Shown: positions 24,531 through 33,031 of the stretch, in pieces
Layout of the letters: every line of letters begins with the position of its first letter
How positions within the stretch are numbered: the first letter of the stretch is position 1
Origin: Oceanospirillales bacterium
Lineage (GTDB): Bacteria > Pseudomonadota > Gammaproteobacteria > Xanthomonadales > SZUA-36
Direction: 5' to 3'
NCBI GenBank assembly: GCA_003233115.1
Contig: QIKV01000193.1
Coordinates: forward strand, 1-34,370
Length of the DNA: 34,370 nucleotides
Notes under the pieces: model-generated
The model's input: the letters and a program-made list of their open reading frames with translations, nothing else
Databases searched by the model: none
What the model was told of the DNA's origin: nothing
Translations under genes and position numbers: made by a program

Positions 24531-25312
24531 AGCAGAAAACAAGCAGCACAAATGTCACTGAACCACCGGGTTTTGATCCGAAACGGCGTAGTTTCCTGGG
24601 CGCCGTGGCCACCGCTGCGGGTGTCACACTGGCACCGGGTGTAATCTTGTATGGAATCGGCACAGCATCACCCGCCAAAGCACGTGCACTTGATGTCGCT
24701 GCCTCCGCAAAAGTGCGCTGGGGCATTCTGGTTGATGTCAGCCGCTGCGATAGCGAATGTGATGCCTGTGTAACCGCCTGTGTGAAGGAACACGGCTTGC
24801 GCGGTCACGGCCGACCGGCGACTGATGCACAGTGGATCAGGAAAGTTAACCTGCGCGACCCGCAAACCGGCAACAGCAAGTCGCTGCCAATGTTGTGCCA
24901 GCATTGCGAAAATCCACCTTGTGTAGATGTCTGCCCGACAGGCGCCTCGTTCAAACGGGCCGACGGCATCGTACTGGTTGACAAACACATCTGCATCGGT
25001 TGCCGCTACTGCATGATGGCCTGTCCTTACAAGGCCAGGTCATTTGTGCATGAGGTGCTTGAAGACCAGCAAACCAATGCTCCACGAGGCAAAGGCGTGG
25101 TAGAAAGCTGCACGTTGTGCGTTCACCGGATCGACTCCGACCGGATACCAGCCTGTGTGGAAGCCTGTGCAGATTCTGGTGGCGGGGCCCTGCTGTTCGG
25201 GGATTTGAACGATCCCAGCAGCGAGATCGCCAAGCGCGTAGCCAGGTATGCATCCCGCCAGATCCGCGCTGATCTTGGCCTTAACCCCAGCATACGATAC
25301 CGGAACCTGTGA
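24527..25312 (+). CDS. dsrO: DsrO, Tat-exported ferredoxin-like subunit of DsrMKJOP
   Basis: A periplasmic iron-sulfur protein of about 261 residues. The N-terminus has a twin-arginine signal (KRRSFLGAVATAAG). Four cysteine clusters follow: CDSECDACVTAC, CQHCENPPCVDVCP, CIGCRYCMMACP and CTLCVHRIDSDRIPACVEAC, typical of the DmsB/PsrB-like electron-transfer fold. The ATG at 24527 makes an ATGA overlap with the dsrJ stop, and the ORF-track ATG two codons earlier (24521) is also possible. It passes electrons between DsrJ and the membrane protein DsrP. Confidence 0.95.
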   Translation: MKQKTSSTNVTEPPGFDPKRRSFLGAVATAAGVTLAPGVILYGIGTASPAKARALDVAASAKVRWGILVDVSRCDSECDACVTACVKEHGLRGHGRPATDAQWIRKVNLRDPQTGNSKSLPMLCQHCENPPCVDVCPTGASFKRADGIVLVDKHICIGCRYCMMACPYKARSFVHEVLEDQQTNAPRGKGVVESCTLCVHRIDSDRIPACVEACADSGGGALLFGDLNDPSSEIAKRVARYASRQIRADLGLNPSIRYRNL

Positions 25313-25315
25313 GCA

Positions 25316-26548
25316 ATGAAGCGCATCGTATATAGCGAAATCAAAGGTAACAGCCCACGATTCTGGGCACTGGCCACCCTGTTGGGCGCGTTCGTTCTGT
25401 CCGCACTGGCCGCTGCCTTTTATATGGAACACTACGGCCATTATGTAACCGGCATGAACAACCAGATCGTCTGGGGTATGCCGCATGTATTCGCAATATT
25501 CCTGATCGTTGCCGCCTCCGGTGCCCTCAATGTCGCCTCCATCGGCAGCGTGTTCGGCAAGCCGCTTTACAAGCCGCTGGGGCGGCTCTCGGGGCTGCTG
25601 GCAGTGGCACTGCTGGTCGGTGGCCTGGTGGTTCTGGTACTTGATCTTGGCCGGCCTGACCGTCTGATAATCGCAATGACCGAGTACAATTTCAAATCGA
25701 TTTTTGCGTGGAATATTTTCCTCTATGTGGGCTTCATCGTGGTGGTTGCGGCGTACCTGTGGCTGCAAATGGAGCGGCGCATGAACCGCTTTGTCAAAAC
25801 GGCAGCCATGGTGGCTCTTCTCTGGCGCCTGACGCTGACGACCGGTACCGGTTCCATCTTTGGTTTCCTGGTTGCACGCGAAGCCTATAACTCGGCCGTC
25901 ATGGCACCCCTGTTTATTGCCATGTCATTCTCCTTTGGGCTGGCCGCTTATATCCTGGTGCTGTTCGCCGCCTGCCGTGGCAGCGACCGGGACATCGGCG
26001 ATGTCGTGGTACAAAGACTGGGCCGCCTGTTGGGCGTCTTCGTAGCGACCGTGCTGTACTTCACTGCCGTACAACATCTGACCAACCTGTATGCTGCTGA
26101 ACGCACCGGTGTAGAACGTTTCATTCTGCTCGATGGTGGTATTTTTACATGGTTATTCTGGGCCGGACAGGTTGTGGTGGGCGGGCTGTTGCCATTGATA
26201 CTGGTTTTCCGGCCGGGCACACCAGCAGCCCGGACTTTAAATCGCAACGTGATCACAGCTTCAGTGCTGGTGATCCTGGGTGGTTTTGCCCAGGTTTATG
26301 TCATCGTGGTCGGTGGACAGGCATACCCGCTTAACCTGTTCCCCGGCATGGAAGTGTCCTCGAGTTTCTTTGATGGCGTCATTTCCAGCTACACGCCAAC
26401 GCTGCCGGAAATCAGCCTCGGCCTGGGTGGTGTGGCATTGGCAGGCCTGATTGTCCTGTTCGGAATCAAGCTGCTGCGTTTCCTGCCAACTTCACTGTCA
26501 AATGCGGCCATTGATCCGCAGCATGAATTAACTGCGAACAAGGCCTAG
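25316..26548 (+). CDS. dsrP: DsrP, NrfD-like integral membrane subunit of DsrMKJOP
   Basis: A 410-residue protein with about ten transmembrane segments (for example WALATLLGALAVLSALAA-like start, LSGLLAVALLVGGLVVLVLD, FLYVGFIVVVAAYLWLQ, AAYILVLFAAC). It belongs to the NrfD/PsrC family of quinone-interacting membrane anchors. It partners DsrO on the periplasmic side. It starts three bases after dsrO, so J, O and P are tightly coupled. The gap to dsrN is 27 bases. Confidence 0.93.
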   Translation: MKRIVYSEIKGNSPRFWALATLLGAFVLSALAAAFYMEHYGHYVTGMNNQIVWGMPHVFAIFLIVAASGALNVASIGSVFGKPLYKPLGRLSGLLAVALLVGGLVVLVLDLGRPDRLIIAMTEYNFKSIFAWNIFLYVGFIVVVAAYLWLQMERRMNRFVKTAAMVALLWRLTLTTGTGSIFGFLVAREAYNSAVMAPLFIAMSFSFGLAAYILVLFAACRGSDRDIGDVVVQRLGRLLGVFVATVLYFTAVQHLTNLYAAERTGVERFILLDGGIFTWLFWAGQVVVGGLLPLILVFRPGTPAARTLNRNVITASVLVILGGFAQVYVIVVGGQAYPLNLFPGMEVSSSFFDGVISSYTPTLPEISLGLGGVALAGLIVLFGIKLLRFLPTSLSNAAIDPQHELTANKA

Positions 26549-26575
26549 CCCGGCTGCCTTCGCGCCCCGACTGGT

Positions 26576-27961
26576 ATGGCCTTGCTTTATATTGCTGCCG
26601 CACATAAATCTTCCGGTAAAACCTCTGTCTCAACAGGACTGACAGCCGCTTTGGTCCGGCGGGGACTGACGCTACAGCCGTTCAAGAAGGGCCCCGACTA
26701 TATTGATCCCCTGTGGCTGGCTCGCGCGGCTGGCAGACCGTGTTATAACCTCGATTTTTTCACCCAGTCCCACGCGGAAATCACCAACTTGGTCAACTGG
26801 AAATCGGCACACGCTGATATCAGCCTGGTTGAAGGTAATAAAGGCTTATTTGATGGTGTCGACGTTGAGGGTACCGACAGCAACGCCGCACTGGCGAGCA
26901 TGCTGTCAGCACCGGTTATATTGGTGATCGACAGCAGTGGCATGACCCGGGGTATCGCCCCGCTGATCCGTGGCTACCTGGATTTTGACCCCGCTTGTGA
27001 TATTCGCGGCGTCATACTCAACAAGGTGGGAGGTGCACGTCATGAAGCCAAGCTGCGCAGTGCGTTGGAACGCTACACCGATACTCAGGTGCTGGGGGCA
27101 CTGGGGCGCGATGCAACACTGGAGATTCCTGAACGGCATCTGGGCCTGATACCTGCCAATGAGGCCGTTGCGGCCGAATCCGTGATTGCACGTCTTGCTG
27201 ATGCCATCACGGCCGGGACCGACCTCGAGCGCATCGTCGACATTGCCCATGCTGCCGGAAGGCCGACACCAATACAGATAGACCAAAATAGAACGCCGCT
27301 GCCAACCCCGGATGTGCGCATCGCCATCGCACGTGATGCCGCTTTTGGTTTCTACTACCCGGATGACCTCGAAGCATTTGCGCGTGCAGGTGCCGAGCTC
27401 GTCCCCTTCGATACACTGAGCGACAAGCACCTGCCCGAGGCGCACGGCCTGTTTATTGGCGGTGGCTTTCCCGAAACTCACCTTGCAGCCCTGGCAGCCA
27501 ACCAAAGCCTGCAGGCGGATATCCGGCGGGCGCTGGCAGCGGGTATGCCCGCCTACGCCGAATGTGGCGGCCTGATGTACCTTGCACGCAGCATCCGCTG
27601 GCGTGGCGAGCAGCAGAAGATGACTGGCGTGGTACCAGCGGACGTTGTGGTCGGCAATCGACCGCAAGGCCGGGGTTATATGGTGGTTGCAGAAACCGCT
27701 GAACACCCGTGGCCTTCATTGGCCATCAGTCGCACGGAAAAAATTGACATTCCTGTACATGAATTCCATTATGCCCGCCTGGAAAACCTCCCGGCAGATA
27801 GTAATTTCGCCCACCGGGTGCTCCGGGGCACCGGTATTAACGGTCACCATGACGGCCTGGTCATCAACAATTTGCTGGCGGGCTTTGCGCACCATCGCGA
27901 CACCAGGGCGAACCCCTGGATCTCACGATTCGTAACATTTGTCCGTGAGGAAGCCACTTAA
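26576..27961 (+). CDS. dsrN: DsrN, glutamine-dependent siroheme amidase (CbiA-like)
   Basis: A 461-residue homologue of cobyrinate a,c-diamide synthase. In sulfur oxidisers DsrN amidates siroheme to siroamide for DsrAB. The ATP-binding P-loop AAAHKSSGKTSVSTG is at the N-terminus, followed by FKKGPDYIDPLWL. The C-terminal class I glutamine amidotransferase domain has the catalytic cysteine in AYAECGGLMYL and the closing histidine region VHEFHYARLE. Position at the end of the dsr genes fits the DsrN assignment over a cobalamin role, and no other cobalamin gene is present. Confidence 0.93.
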   Translation: MALLYIAAAHKSSGKTSVSTGLTAALVRRGLTLQPFKKGPDYIDPLWLARAAGRPCYNLDFFTQSHAEITNLVNWKSAHADISLVEGNKGLFDGVDVEGTDSNAALASMLSAPVILVIDSSGMTRGIAPLIRGYLDFDPACDIRGVILNKVGGARHEAKLRSALERYTDTQVLGALGRDATLEIPERHLGLIPANEAVAAESVIARLADAITAGTDLERIVDIAHAAGRPTPIQIDQNRTPLPTPDVRIAIARDAAFGFYYPDDLEAFARAGAELVPFDTLSDKHLPEAHGLFIGGGFPETHLAALAANQSLQADIRRALAAGMPAYAECGGLMYLARSIRWRGEQQKMTGVVPADVVVGNRPQGRGYMVVAETAEHPWPSLAISRTEKIDIPVHEFHYARLENLPADSNFAHRVLRGTGINGHHDGLVINNLLAGFAHHRDTRANPWISRFVTFVREEAT

Positions 27962-27962
27962 C

Positions 27963-29525
27963 ATGTCATCACTAGCACAAGCCATACGCCATGCTGCCCA
28001 GGTCAATGGTGCAAAAATTGCCTCCAGGCACGCTGGACGCGAGCAAACCTGGACTGAATTTCAAACCCGCATTTCCTGCCTGGCGAGCGGCCTCCACAGC
28101 CTGGGGATATGCGCAGGTGGTCGGGTTGCATGCCTGGCACTTAACAGCGACCGCTACCTGGAGTTCTATTATGGCGTGGCCTGGTCCGGTGCCGTGTTTG
28201 TACCGGTCAATACCCGGCTGGCACCCGCAGAAATAAGCTACTGGCTGAACGACTCGGGCAGCACGGTGCTGTTTGTCGATGAAACCTTCCTGCCGGTCAT
28301 CGACGGGCTACGTGACCAGCTCAAAACAATCAAGCACCTTGTCTACATGGGCAACGGTGAGGCCCCGGATGGATGCCTGCCTTACGAGGATGTGCTGGCC
28401 AACTCAACACCCGTTGCTGCAACAACACGCAACGGCGATGACCTGGTGGGTATTTTCTACACCGGTGGCACCACCGGTCGCTCCAAGGGCGTCATGCTCA
28501 GTCACCGCAACCTGACTCATAACGTATTGCAAGCACTGCCAGTCATTGACATGACAGCAGACGATGTTTACCTGCACACCGCCCCGATGTTTCACATAGC
28601 CGATGCATTCGCCATGATGGTCGCCACCACAATGGGTGCCACGCACGTGTTTGTGCCGGCATTTGAACCCTTGCAGGTTATGCAAAACCTGCAGCAGGAA
28701 AAGGTCACCTGTGTCCTGTTGGTTCCGACCATGATCAACATACTGGTCAATCATCCGAGCCTGCCGGACTATGACCTCTCAAGTCTGAGATACATGTTGT
28801 ATGGTGCCTCGCCAATGCCGGAAGCGGTGATGCTCAAGGCACTGGAGGCCTTACCCAACGCCGGGTTTATCCAGGCGTATGGTCAAACAGAAGCTGCGCC
28901 GGTCATCACCCTGCTGGGGCCGGAGTACCACACCACCAGCGGGCCGTACGCCGGTAATCTCACCGCGGCCGGCAAAGCCCTGGCCGGTATCGATCTGGCG
29001 ATTCTGGATGAGCAGGATAAGCCATTACCGACCGGTGAGGTGGGAGAAATCTGTATCCACGGCGACAACGTCATGCTGGGTTACTGGAACCTGCCGGACA
29101 TGACCGCTGAGGCGCTGCGCGGTGGCTGGTTGCATACCGGGGACGGCGGCCGGTTGGATCAGGATGGTTTGCTGTTCGTCGTTGACCGGGTCAAGGACAT
29201 GATCGTCAGCGGTGGCGAAAACGTCTATTCAGCCGAAACAGAACAGGCTATTTACACCCACCCGGCCGTCGCGGAATGTGCAGTGATAGGGATCCCTCAC
29301 GACACGTGGGGCGAACAGGTGCACGCCATTGTGCGTCTGCACGAAGGTGCCTCAGCCACAGACCAGCAACTGATCGATCACTGTAAAACCCTGATCGCTG
29401 CCTTCAAGTGCCCGAAAAGCGTTGAGTTCCGCACACAGCCCCTGCCTCTGAGCGGTGCCGGGAAAATTCTGAAAAAGGATCTCAGGGCGGCTTATTGGGA
29501 AGATCAGGACCGCAACGTCGGCTGA
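27963..29525 (+). CDS. Acyl-CoA synthetase (AMP-forming), probably last gene of the dsr transcript
   Basis: A 520-residue ANL-superfamily ligase. Motifs are FYTGGTTGRSKGVMLSHRN (phosphate loop), QAYGQTEAAPV, LHTGDGGRLDQDGLLFVVDR with the hinge VKDMIVSGGENVYSAE, and the C-terminal catalytic lysine in LPLSGAGKILKKDL. The ATG at 27963 begins one base after the dsrN stop, with AGGAAG upstream. The ORF-track start at 27939 would be a TTG inside dsrN and is less likely. Such genes are not a standard part of dsr operons. Substrate is unknown: a short- or medium-chain or aromatic acid is possible, and a role in lipoate or sulfur-linked acyl chemistry would be speculation. Confidence 0.9.
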   Translation: MSSLAQAIRHAAQVNGAKIASRHAGREQTWTEFQTRISCLASGLHSLGICAGGRVACLALNSDRYLEFYYGVAWSGAVFVPVNTRLAPAEISYWLNDSGSTVLFVDETFLPVIDGLRDQLKTIKHLVYMGNGEAPDGCLPYEDVLANSTPVAATTRNGDDLVGIFYTGGTTGRSKGVMLSHRNLTHNVLQALPVIDMTADDVYLHTAPMFHIADAFAMMVATTMGATHVFVPAFEPLQVMQNLQQEKVTCVLLVPTMINILVNHPSLPDYDLSSLRYMLYGASPMPEAVMLKALEALPNAGFIQAYGQTEAAPVITLLGPEYHTTSGPYAGNLTAAGKALAGIDLAILDEQDKPLPTGEVGEICIHGDNVMLGYWNLPDMTAEALRGGWLHTGDGGRLDQDGLLFVVDRVKDMIVSGGENVYSAETEQAIYTHPAVAECAVIGIPHDTWGEQVHAIVRLHEGASATDQQLIDHCKTLIAAFKCPKSVEFRTQPLPLSGAGKILKKDLRAAYWEDQDRNVG

Positions 29526-29636
29526 TTTAGCCACCACATCCAGAGTCATTTAGCCCAGCCTGCGTACTGGGCACATGATTTTAATGCTATTTTGTGATCC
29601 ATTGCTCCGCCGAATAAAATAAGGAAGGGATAACCG

Positions 29637-30638
29637 ATGAAATTTGGTCTGCGCCTGATCGGCTACCTGGGTAATGCCCAGGAACTTGTGCGTCTGGCAG
29701 TCCTCGCCGAACAGGCAGGATTTGACTACGTCTGGTTCCCGCATGATACCTTTATGGGCAACACGTGGGTAATTACCAGCGCCGTGGCAACGCAGACTTC
29801 ACATATCCGCATTGGCAGTGTGGGCACCAATCCTTACACCACCAACCCGGCCGAAATCGCCACCTACATCGCGACGCTTGACGACCTTTCCCAGGGGCGT
29901 GCGGTGCTCGGCCTGGGTTTGCATACTGAACACATGGTGGAGTGGACCGGCATTGACGCCAGTGACTACATGGTACGCACCCGTGAGGCAGTAGACATTG
30001 TCCGCGCACTGCTGCGTGGTGAAGTGGTCGCCTACCAGGGCGAAGCATTCCAATGGACCGAGCAGTGCTATCTGCGTTTCGAGCCAGTTCGCGATGAAAT
30101 ACCGATTTATGTCTGCGCCTTTGGCCCCGAATACCTTGCCATGAGTGGCGCCGTTGGCGACGGCAGCCTGCCAATGATCACACCCCCTGAATCTGCAAGT
30201 TACATGGTTTCAGCCATCACAAACGGCGCTCGCAAGGCCGGACGTGATCCTTCCGAAGTGGATATAGCGGGTTGTGCCTGGCTGTCGCTTGCGCAGGACC
30301 GGGGCGAAGCAACCCAGGTCCTGCACCAGATGGTTAGCTACTTTGGACCCTACCTCGAAGCGCCGGCGCTGGCGAGCATCGGCCTTTCACCTGAAGATTT
30401 CGAGCCACTCGGGCGACTGGTGGCAGCAGGCCATTACGACGAGGCGGCCAGCCTCGTGACCGATGCAATGACGGACCTGGCGATCCGGGGAACGCCGGAT
30501 GATGTTATCCGGCGGATAGAATCCGTGGCTGACATGGGCATCACCCAGGTCAGCCTGGGCGGTCCGCTGGGGCCGGACCCTGAAGAAGCAATTCGCCTGA
30601 TGGGTGAGAAAGTTATTCCCTGGTTCAATTCTGGTTGA
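29637..30638 (+). CDS. LLM-class oxidoreductase, Mer-like (F420- or flavin-dependent)
   Basis: A 333-residue luciferase-like TIM-barrel protein. MKFGLRLIGYLGNAQELVRL, RIGSVGTNPYTTNPAEIATY and the C-terminal SLGGPLGPDPEEAIRLMGEK resemble methylenetetrahydromethanopterin-reductase-like members (Mer), which use coenzyme F420. The wider family also includes FMN-dependent alkanesulfonate monooxygenases (SsuD). The cofactor cannot be decided by eye. The ATG is preceded by AAGGAAGG and follows a 111-base gap after the acyl-CoA synthetase, so it may have its own promoter or share the dsr read-through. The 3' end overlaps the convergent dehydratase gene by 14 bases. Confidence 0.87.
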   Translation: MKFGLRLIGYLGNAQELVRLAVLAEQAGFDYVWFPHDTFMGNTWVITSAVATQTSHIRIGSVGTNPYTTNPAEIATYIATLDDLSQGRAVLGLGLHTEHMVEWTGIDASDYMVRTREAVDIVRALLRGEVVAYQGEAFQWTEQCYLRFEPVRDEIPIYVCAFGPEYLAMSGAVGDGSLPMITPPESASYMVSAITNGARKAGRDPSEVDIAGCAWLSLAQDRGEATQVLHQMVSYFGPYLEAPALASIGLSPEDFEPLGRLVAAGHYDEAASLVTDAMTDLAIRGTPDDVIRRIESVADMGITQVSLGGPLGPDPEEAIRLMGEKVIPWFNSG

Positions 30639-31617
30639 GGAAAGTCGCTCCCGGCACCCTGCCCTGTAAAATTTCAATCATATCCGCCTTATCAATATTT
30701 CCACCCGTAATTACACACACGACCGGGCCATTCGCGGTTAATGATAAGGCTGCTGCCAGCGCAGTAGCACCTGCCGCTTCGGCGACCACGCGGTTGGACT
30801 CGAACAGGACCCGGATAGCATCCGCCACTGATTCCAGAGAAGTGACTATCGAACCGTCCAGTAACTGCTGCAACAAAGGCCACATCTCAGGCAAAACGGA
30901 TGTTGCGCCAATACCGGATATAAAACTGGGCCGATGTTCAACCTCTACTATCCGCCCGGCTTCGAAGGCGGACTTCAACGCCGTGGACGTCTCGCATTCT
31001 GCCGCAAATACACGGGTGTCTGGTTTCAGGGCCTGCACTGCCGATGCAATGCCGCTGGAGACGCCGCCGCCACCAAACGGAACAACAATCGTATCCACGC
31101 TGGGCAGATCCTGCAGGATCTCCAGGCCAATTGTTGCGTTCCCGGCTATGGCTGCCGGGTCACAAACCGCATCAACATACATAGCCGACTCACCAGCAAC
31201 TCCATGATTGCAGATGATGTCCCACCAGTCCGCATAGGGCACCACCCGGACCGGTGCTCCCATGCGGCGAATCAAGGCACATTTGCCTGCCGGTGCAGTC
31301 TCCGGCATATAGATGGTAGCTGAAACACCCAGGCGCCGCGCCAGCCAGGCAAGCGCGTAACCGCTGTTACCGGAACTGGCGGTATAAACCCCGCAGCGGA
31401 GCTTTTCAGGATCCGTGCTTTTAAGTATGTTGCCCACACTGCGGATCTTGAAGGCACCCACCGGCTGGAGATTCTCCAGCTTGAGATAAATTTCGGCTGT
31501 GGCATCTGGAGCATGCAGGCGTATCAGTGGGGTTCGCAGGGCAAGACCGGCCAGGCGGGATTCAGCGGCCCTGATTTCATCGATGGGCGCTGCTGCAACT
31601 ACCCTGTTCATACGCAT
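30625..31617 (-). CDS. PLP-dependent threonine/serine dehydratase-like enzyme
   Basis: A 330-residue fold-type II PLP enzyme. The cofactor lysine lies in PVGAFKIRSVGNIL, the substrate loop is ASSGNSGYALAWLA, and the phosphate-binding glycine loop is VPFGGGGVSSGIAS. There is no C-terminal regulatory ACT domain, so it resembles catabolic threonine dehydratase or serine/hydroxyaspartate dehydratase. Such enzymes deaminate hydroxy-amino acids to 2-oxoacids. It starts 12 bases after the symporter gene on the same strand and ends convergently over the LLM gene. Confidence 0.88.
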   Translation of the reverse strand: MRMNRVVAAAPIDEIRAAESRLAGLALRTPLIRLHAPDATAEIYLKLENLQPVGAFKIRSVGNILKSTDPEKLRCGVYTASSGNSGYALAWLARRLGVSATIYMPETAPAGKCALIRRMGAPVRVVPYADWWDIICNHGVAGESAMYVDAVCDPAAIAGNATIGLEILQDLPSVDTIVVPFGGGGVSSGIASAVQALKPDTRVFAAECETSTALKSAFEAGRIVEVEHRPSFISGIGATSVLPEMWPLLQQLLDGSIVTSLESVADAIRVLFESNRVVAEAAGATALAAALSLTANGPVVCVITGGNIDKADMIEILQGRVPGATFLNQN

Positions 31618-31629
31618 GTTTCCACCACT

Positions 31630-33012
31630 CTATTTCAGACTCGAGTAGAAGATGAACACGAAGGCAGCGGGGGCAATGTATCTGATGATAAAGCGCCAAT
31701 AGGCATAAAGTCTGTCCGGCAAGCCGAGTTCGTCCAGGGTCGACTGGCGCGACATCATCCAACCTGCAAATACTGCGATCAGTAACGCATTGATCGGCAG
31801 GAAGATGTTGGCAACGAAGAAATCCATCACGTCAAAAATGGTTTTCTGTGCAAAGAACGGGATAATGCCCAGGGGCCTGAAATCGTTCCACAAGTTAAAC
31901 GACAGTACAATCGTCAAGCCCACCAGCCAGGCCAGAGACCCTGCCAGCACGGCCATATGTGGGCGCCTGAAACCGCGATGTTCCTCCAGCCAGGATACGA
32001 CCGGTTCCAACATGGCGATGGAAGATGTCAGTGCGGCAAAAGTCAGCAAAACAAAAAACAGGCTGCCGACTATCGAGCCACCCGGCATTTGCCCAAAAGC
32101 CACCGGAAGCGTCACGAATATCAAACCGGGGCCTTCACCTGGATCCAGTCCGTAGCCCAGAACCAGCGGAAATATTGCCAGGCCGGCGAGTATTGCTACC
32201 AGGGTGTCAACGATGCCGATGATGACACCCGCCCACGGCAATGAAACATTTTTAGGCAAATAGGCGCCGTAGGTAATCATTGCCCCGACACCCACCGCCA
32301 TCGAAAACAGCGCCTGTCCGAGAGCCATCAGAATGATCGGCAGGGTCAGTTTTGAGAAATCGGCGTTGAACAGAAAATTGACGCCCGCGCTGAAATTCCC
32401 AACGACCATGGCGTAGCCGACCATCAACAGCAAAATCATGAACAAAGCCGGCATCATGATTTTAACCGAACGCTCCAGGCCTTTCCGGATGCCCCGTGCT
32501 ACAACGAAGACAGTCAAGCCGATATAGACAGTTTGCCAAAAGACCATGCGCCAGGGAGACGCCAGCAGTGCTGCAAAGAAGTCGCCTGAAGCCTCACCAT
32601 TAAAACCATGGAAGCTACCCAGGGCCGCCTGAAAAACATAATCGACCGCCCATCCCGCAACCACGCTGTAATAGGTCAGGCCGAGCAAGGGAATCAGGAT
32701 GCTGAGCCAGCCGATCACCTGCCAGCCCTGGCTGTGATTTTCCTGGCGGGCCAGGTTGGACATGGTGACAATCGGGCTTTGGTGACCGCGCCGGCCCATC
32801 GCCAGTTCCGCAATAATAATCGGAATCCCCAGCAGCAGGACAAAACCGACATAGACCAGTACGAATGCACCACCACCGTTCTGACCCGCTATAAAAGGAA
32901 ATCGCCAGATGTTGCCCAAACCAACTGCCGCACCGACCGCAGCAAGGACGAAGGCAGAACGGGATGACCAGGATTCGTGAACTGAGACTTCTTGCACGAT
33001 ATCGCTCTCCAC
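31630..33012 (-). CDS. Sodium-dependent amino-acid symporter, NSS (SNF) family
   Basis: A 460-residue inner-membrane transporter with about eleven to twelve membrane segments. TM1 has the diagnostic GNIWRFPFIAGQNGGGAF, which includes the sodium and substrate contact region in LeuT-type proteins. Bacterial members import amino acids with sodium. GGTGGAG precedes the ATG at good spacing. It lies 19 bases after the aminotransferase gene and before the dehydratase gene, so uptake and breakdown of the same amino acid or group are plausible. Confidence 0.93.
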   Translation of the reverse strand: MESDIVQEVSVHESWSSRSAFVLAAVGAAVGLGNIWRFPFIAGQNGGGAFVLVYVGFVLLLGIPIIIAELAMGRRGHQSPIVTMSNLARQENHSQGWQVIGWLSILIPLLGLTYYSVVAGWAVDYVFQAALGSFHGFNGEASGDFFAALLASPWRMVFWQTVYIGLTVFVVARGIRKGLERSVKIMMPALFMILLLMVGYAMVVGNFSAGVNFLFNADFSKLTLPIILMALGQALFSMAVGVGAMITYGAYLPKNVSLPWAGVIIGIVDTLVAILAGLAIFPLVLGYGLDPGEGPGLIFVTLPVAFGQMPGGSIVGSLFFVLLTFAALTSSIAMLEPVVSWLEEHRGFRRPHMAVLAGSLAWLVGLTIVLSFNLWNDFRPLGIIPFFAQKTIFDVMDFFVANIFLPINALLIAVFAGWMMSRQSTLDELGLPDRLYAYWRFIIRYIAPAAFVFIFYSSLK

Positions 33013-33031
33013 CTAAGGCGTAGTTTTGTGA

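Noticed and set aside
25040-25768. 242-residue minus-strand ORF spanning dsrO/dsrP
   Set aside because: Antisense across two intact genes; low-complexity Q/H/N-rich translation typical of a shadow frame.
26906-27706. 266-residue minus-strand ORF opposite dsrN
   Set aside because: Shadow of the CbiA-like gene; no motif, no ribosome-binding site, and the plus-strand protein is intact.
15866-27961. Sulfate-reducer (reductive) dsr locus
   Set aside because: dsrEFH and a DsrL with C-terminal ferredoxin are present and dsrD is absent, which fits the oxidative type.
26576-27961. Cobalamin biosynthesis gene cbiA
   Set aside because: No other cobalamin gene is nearby and the position after dsrP is that of dsrN.
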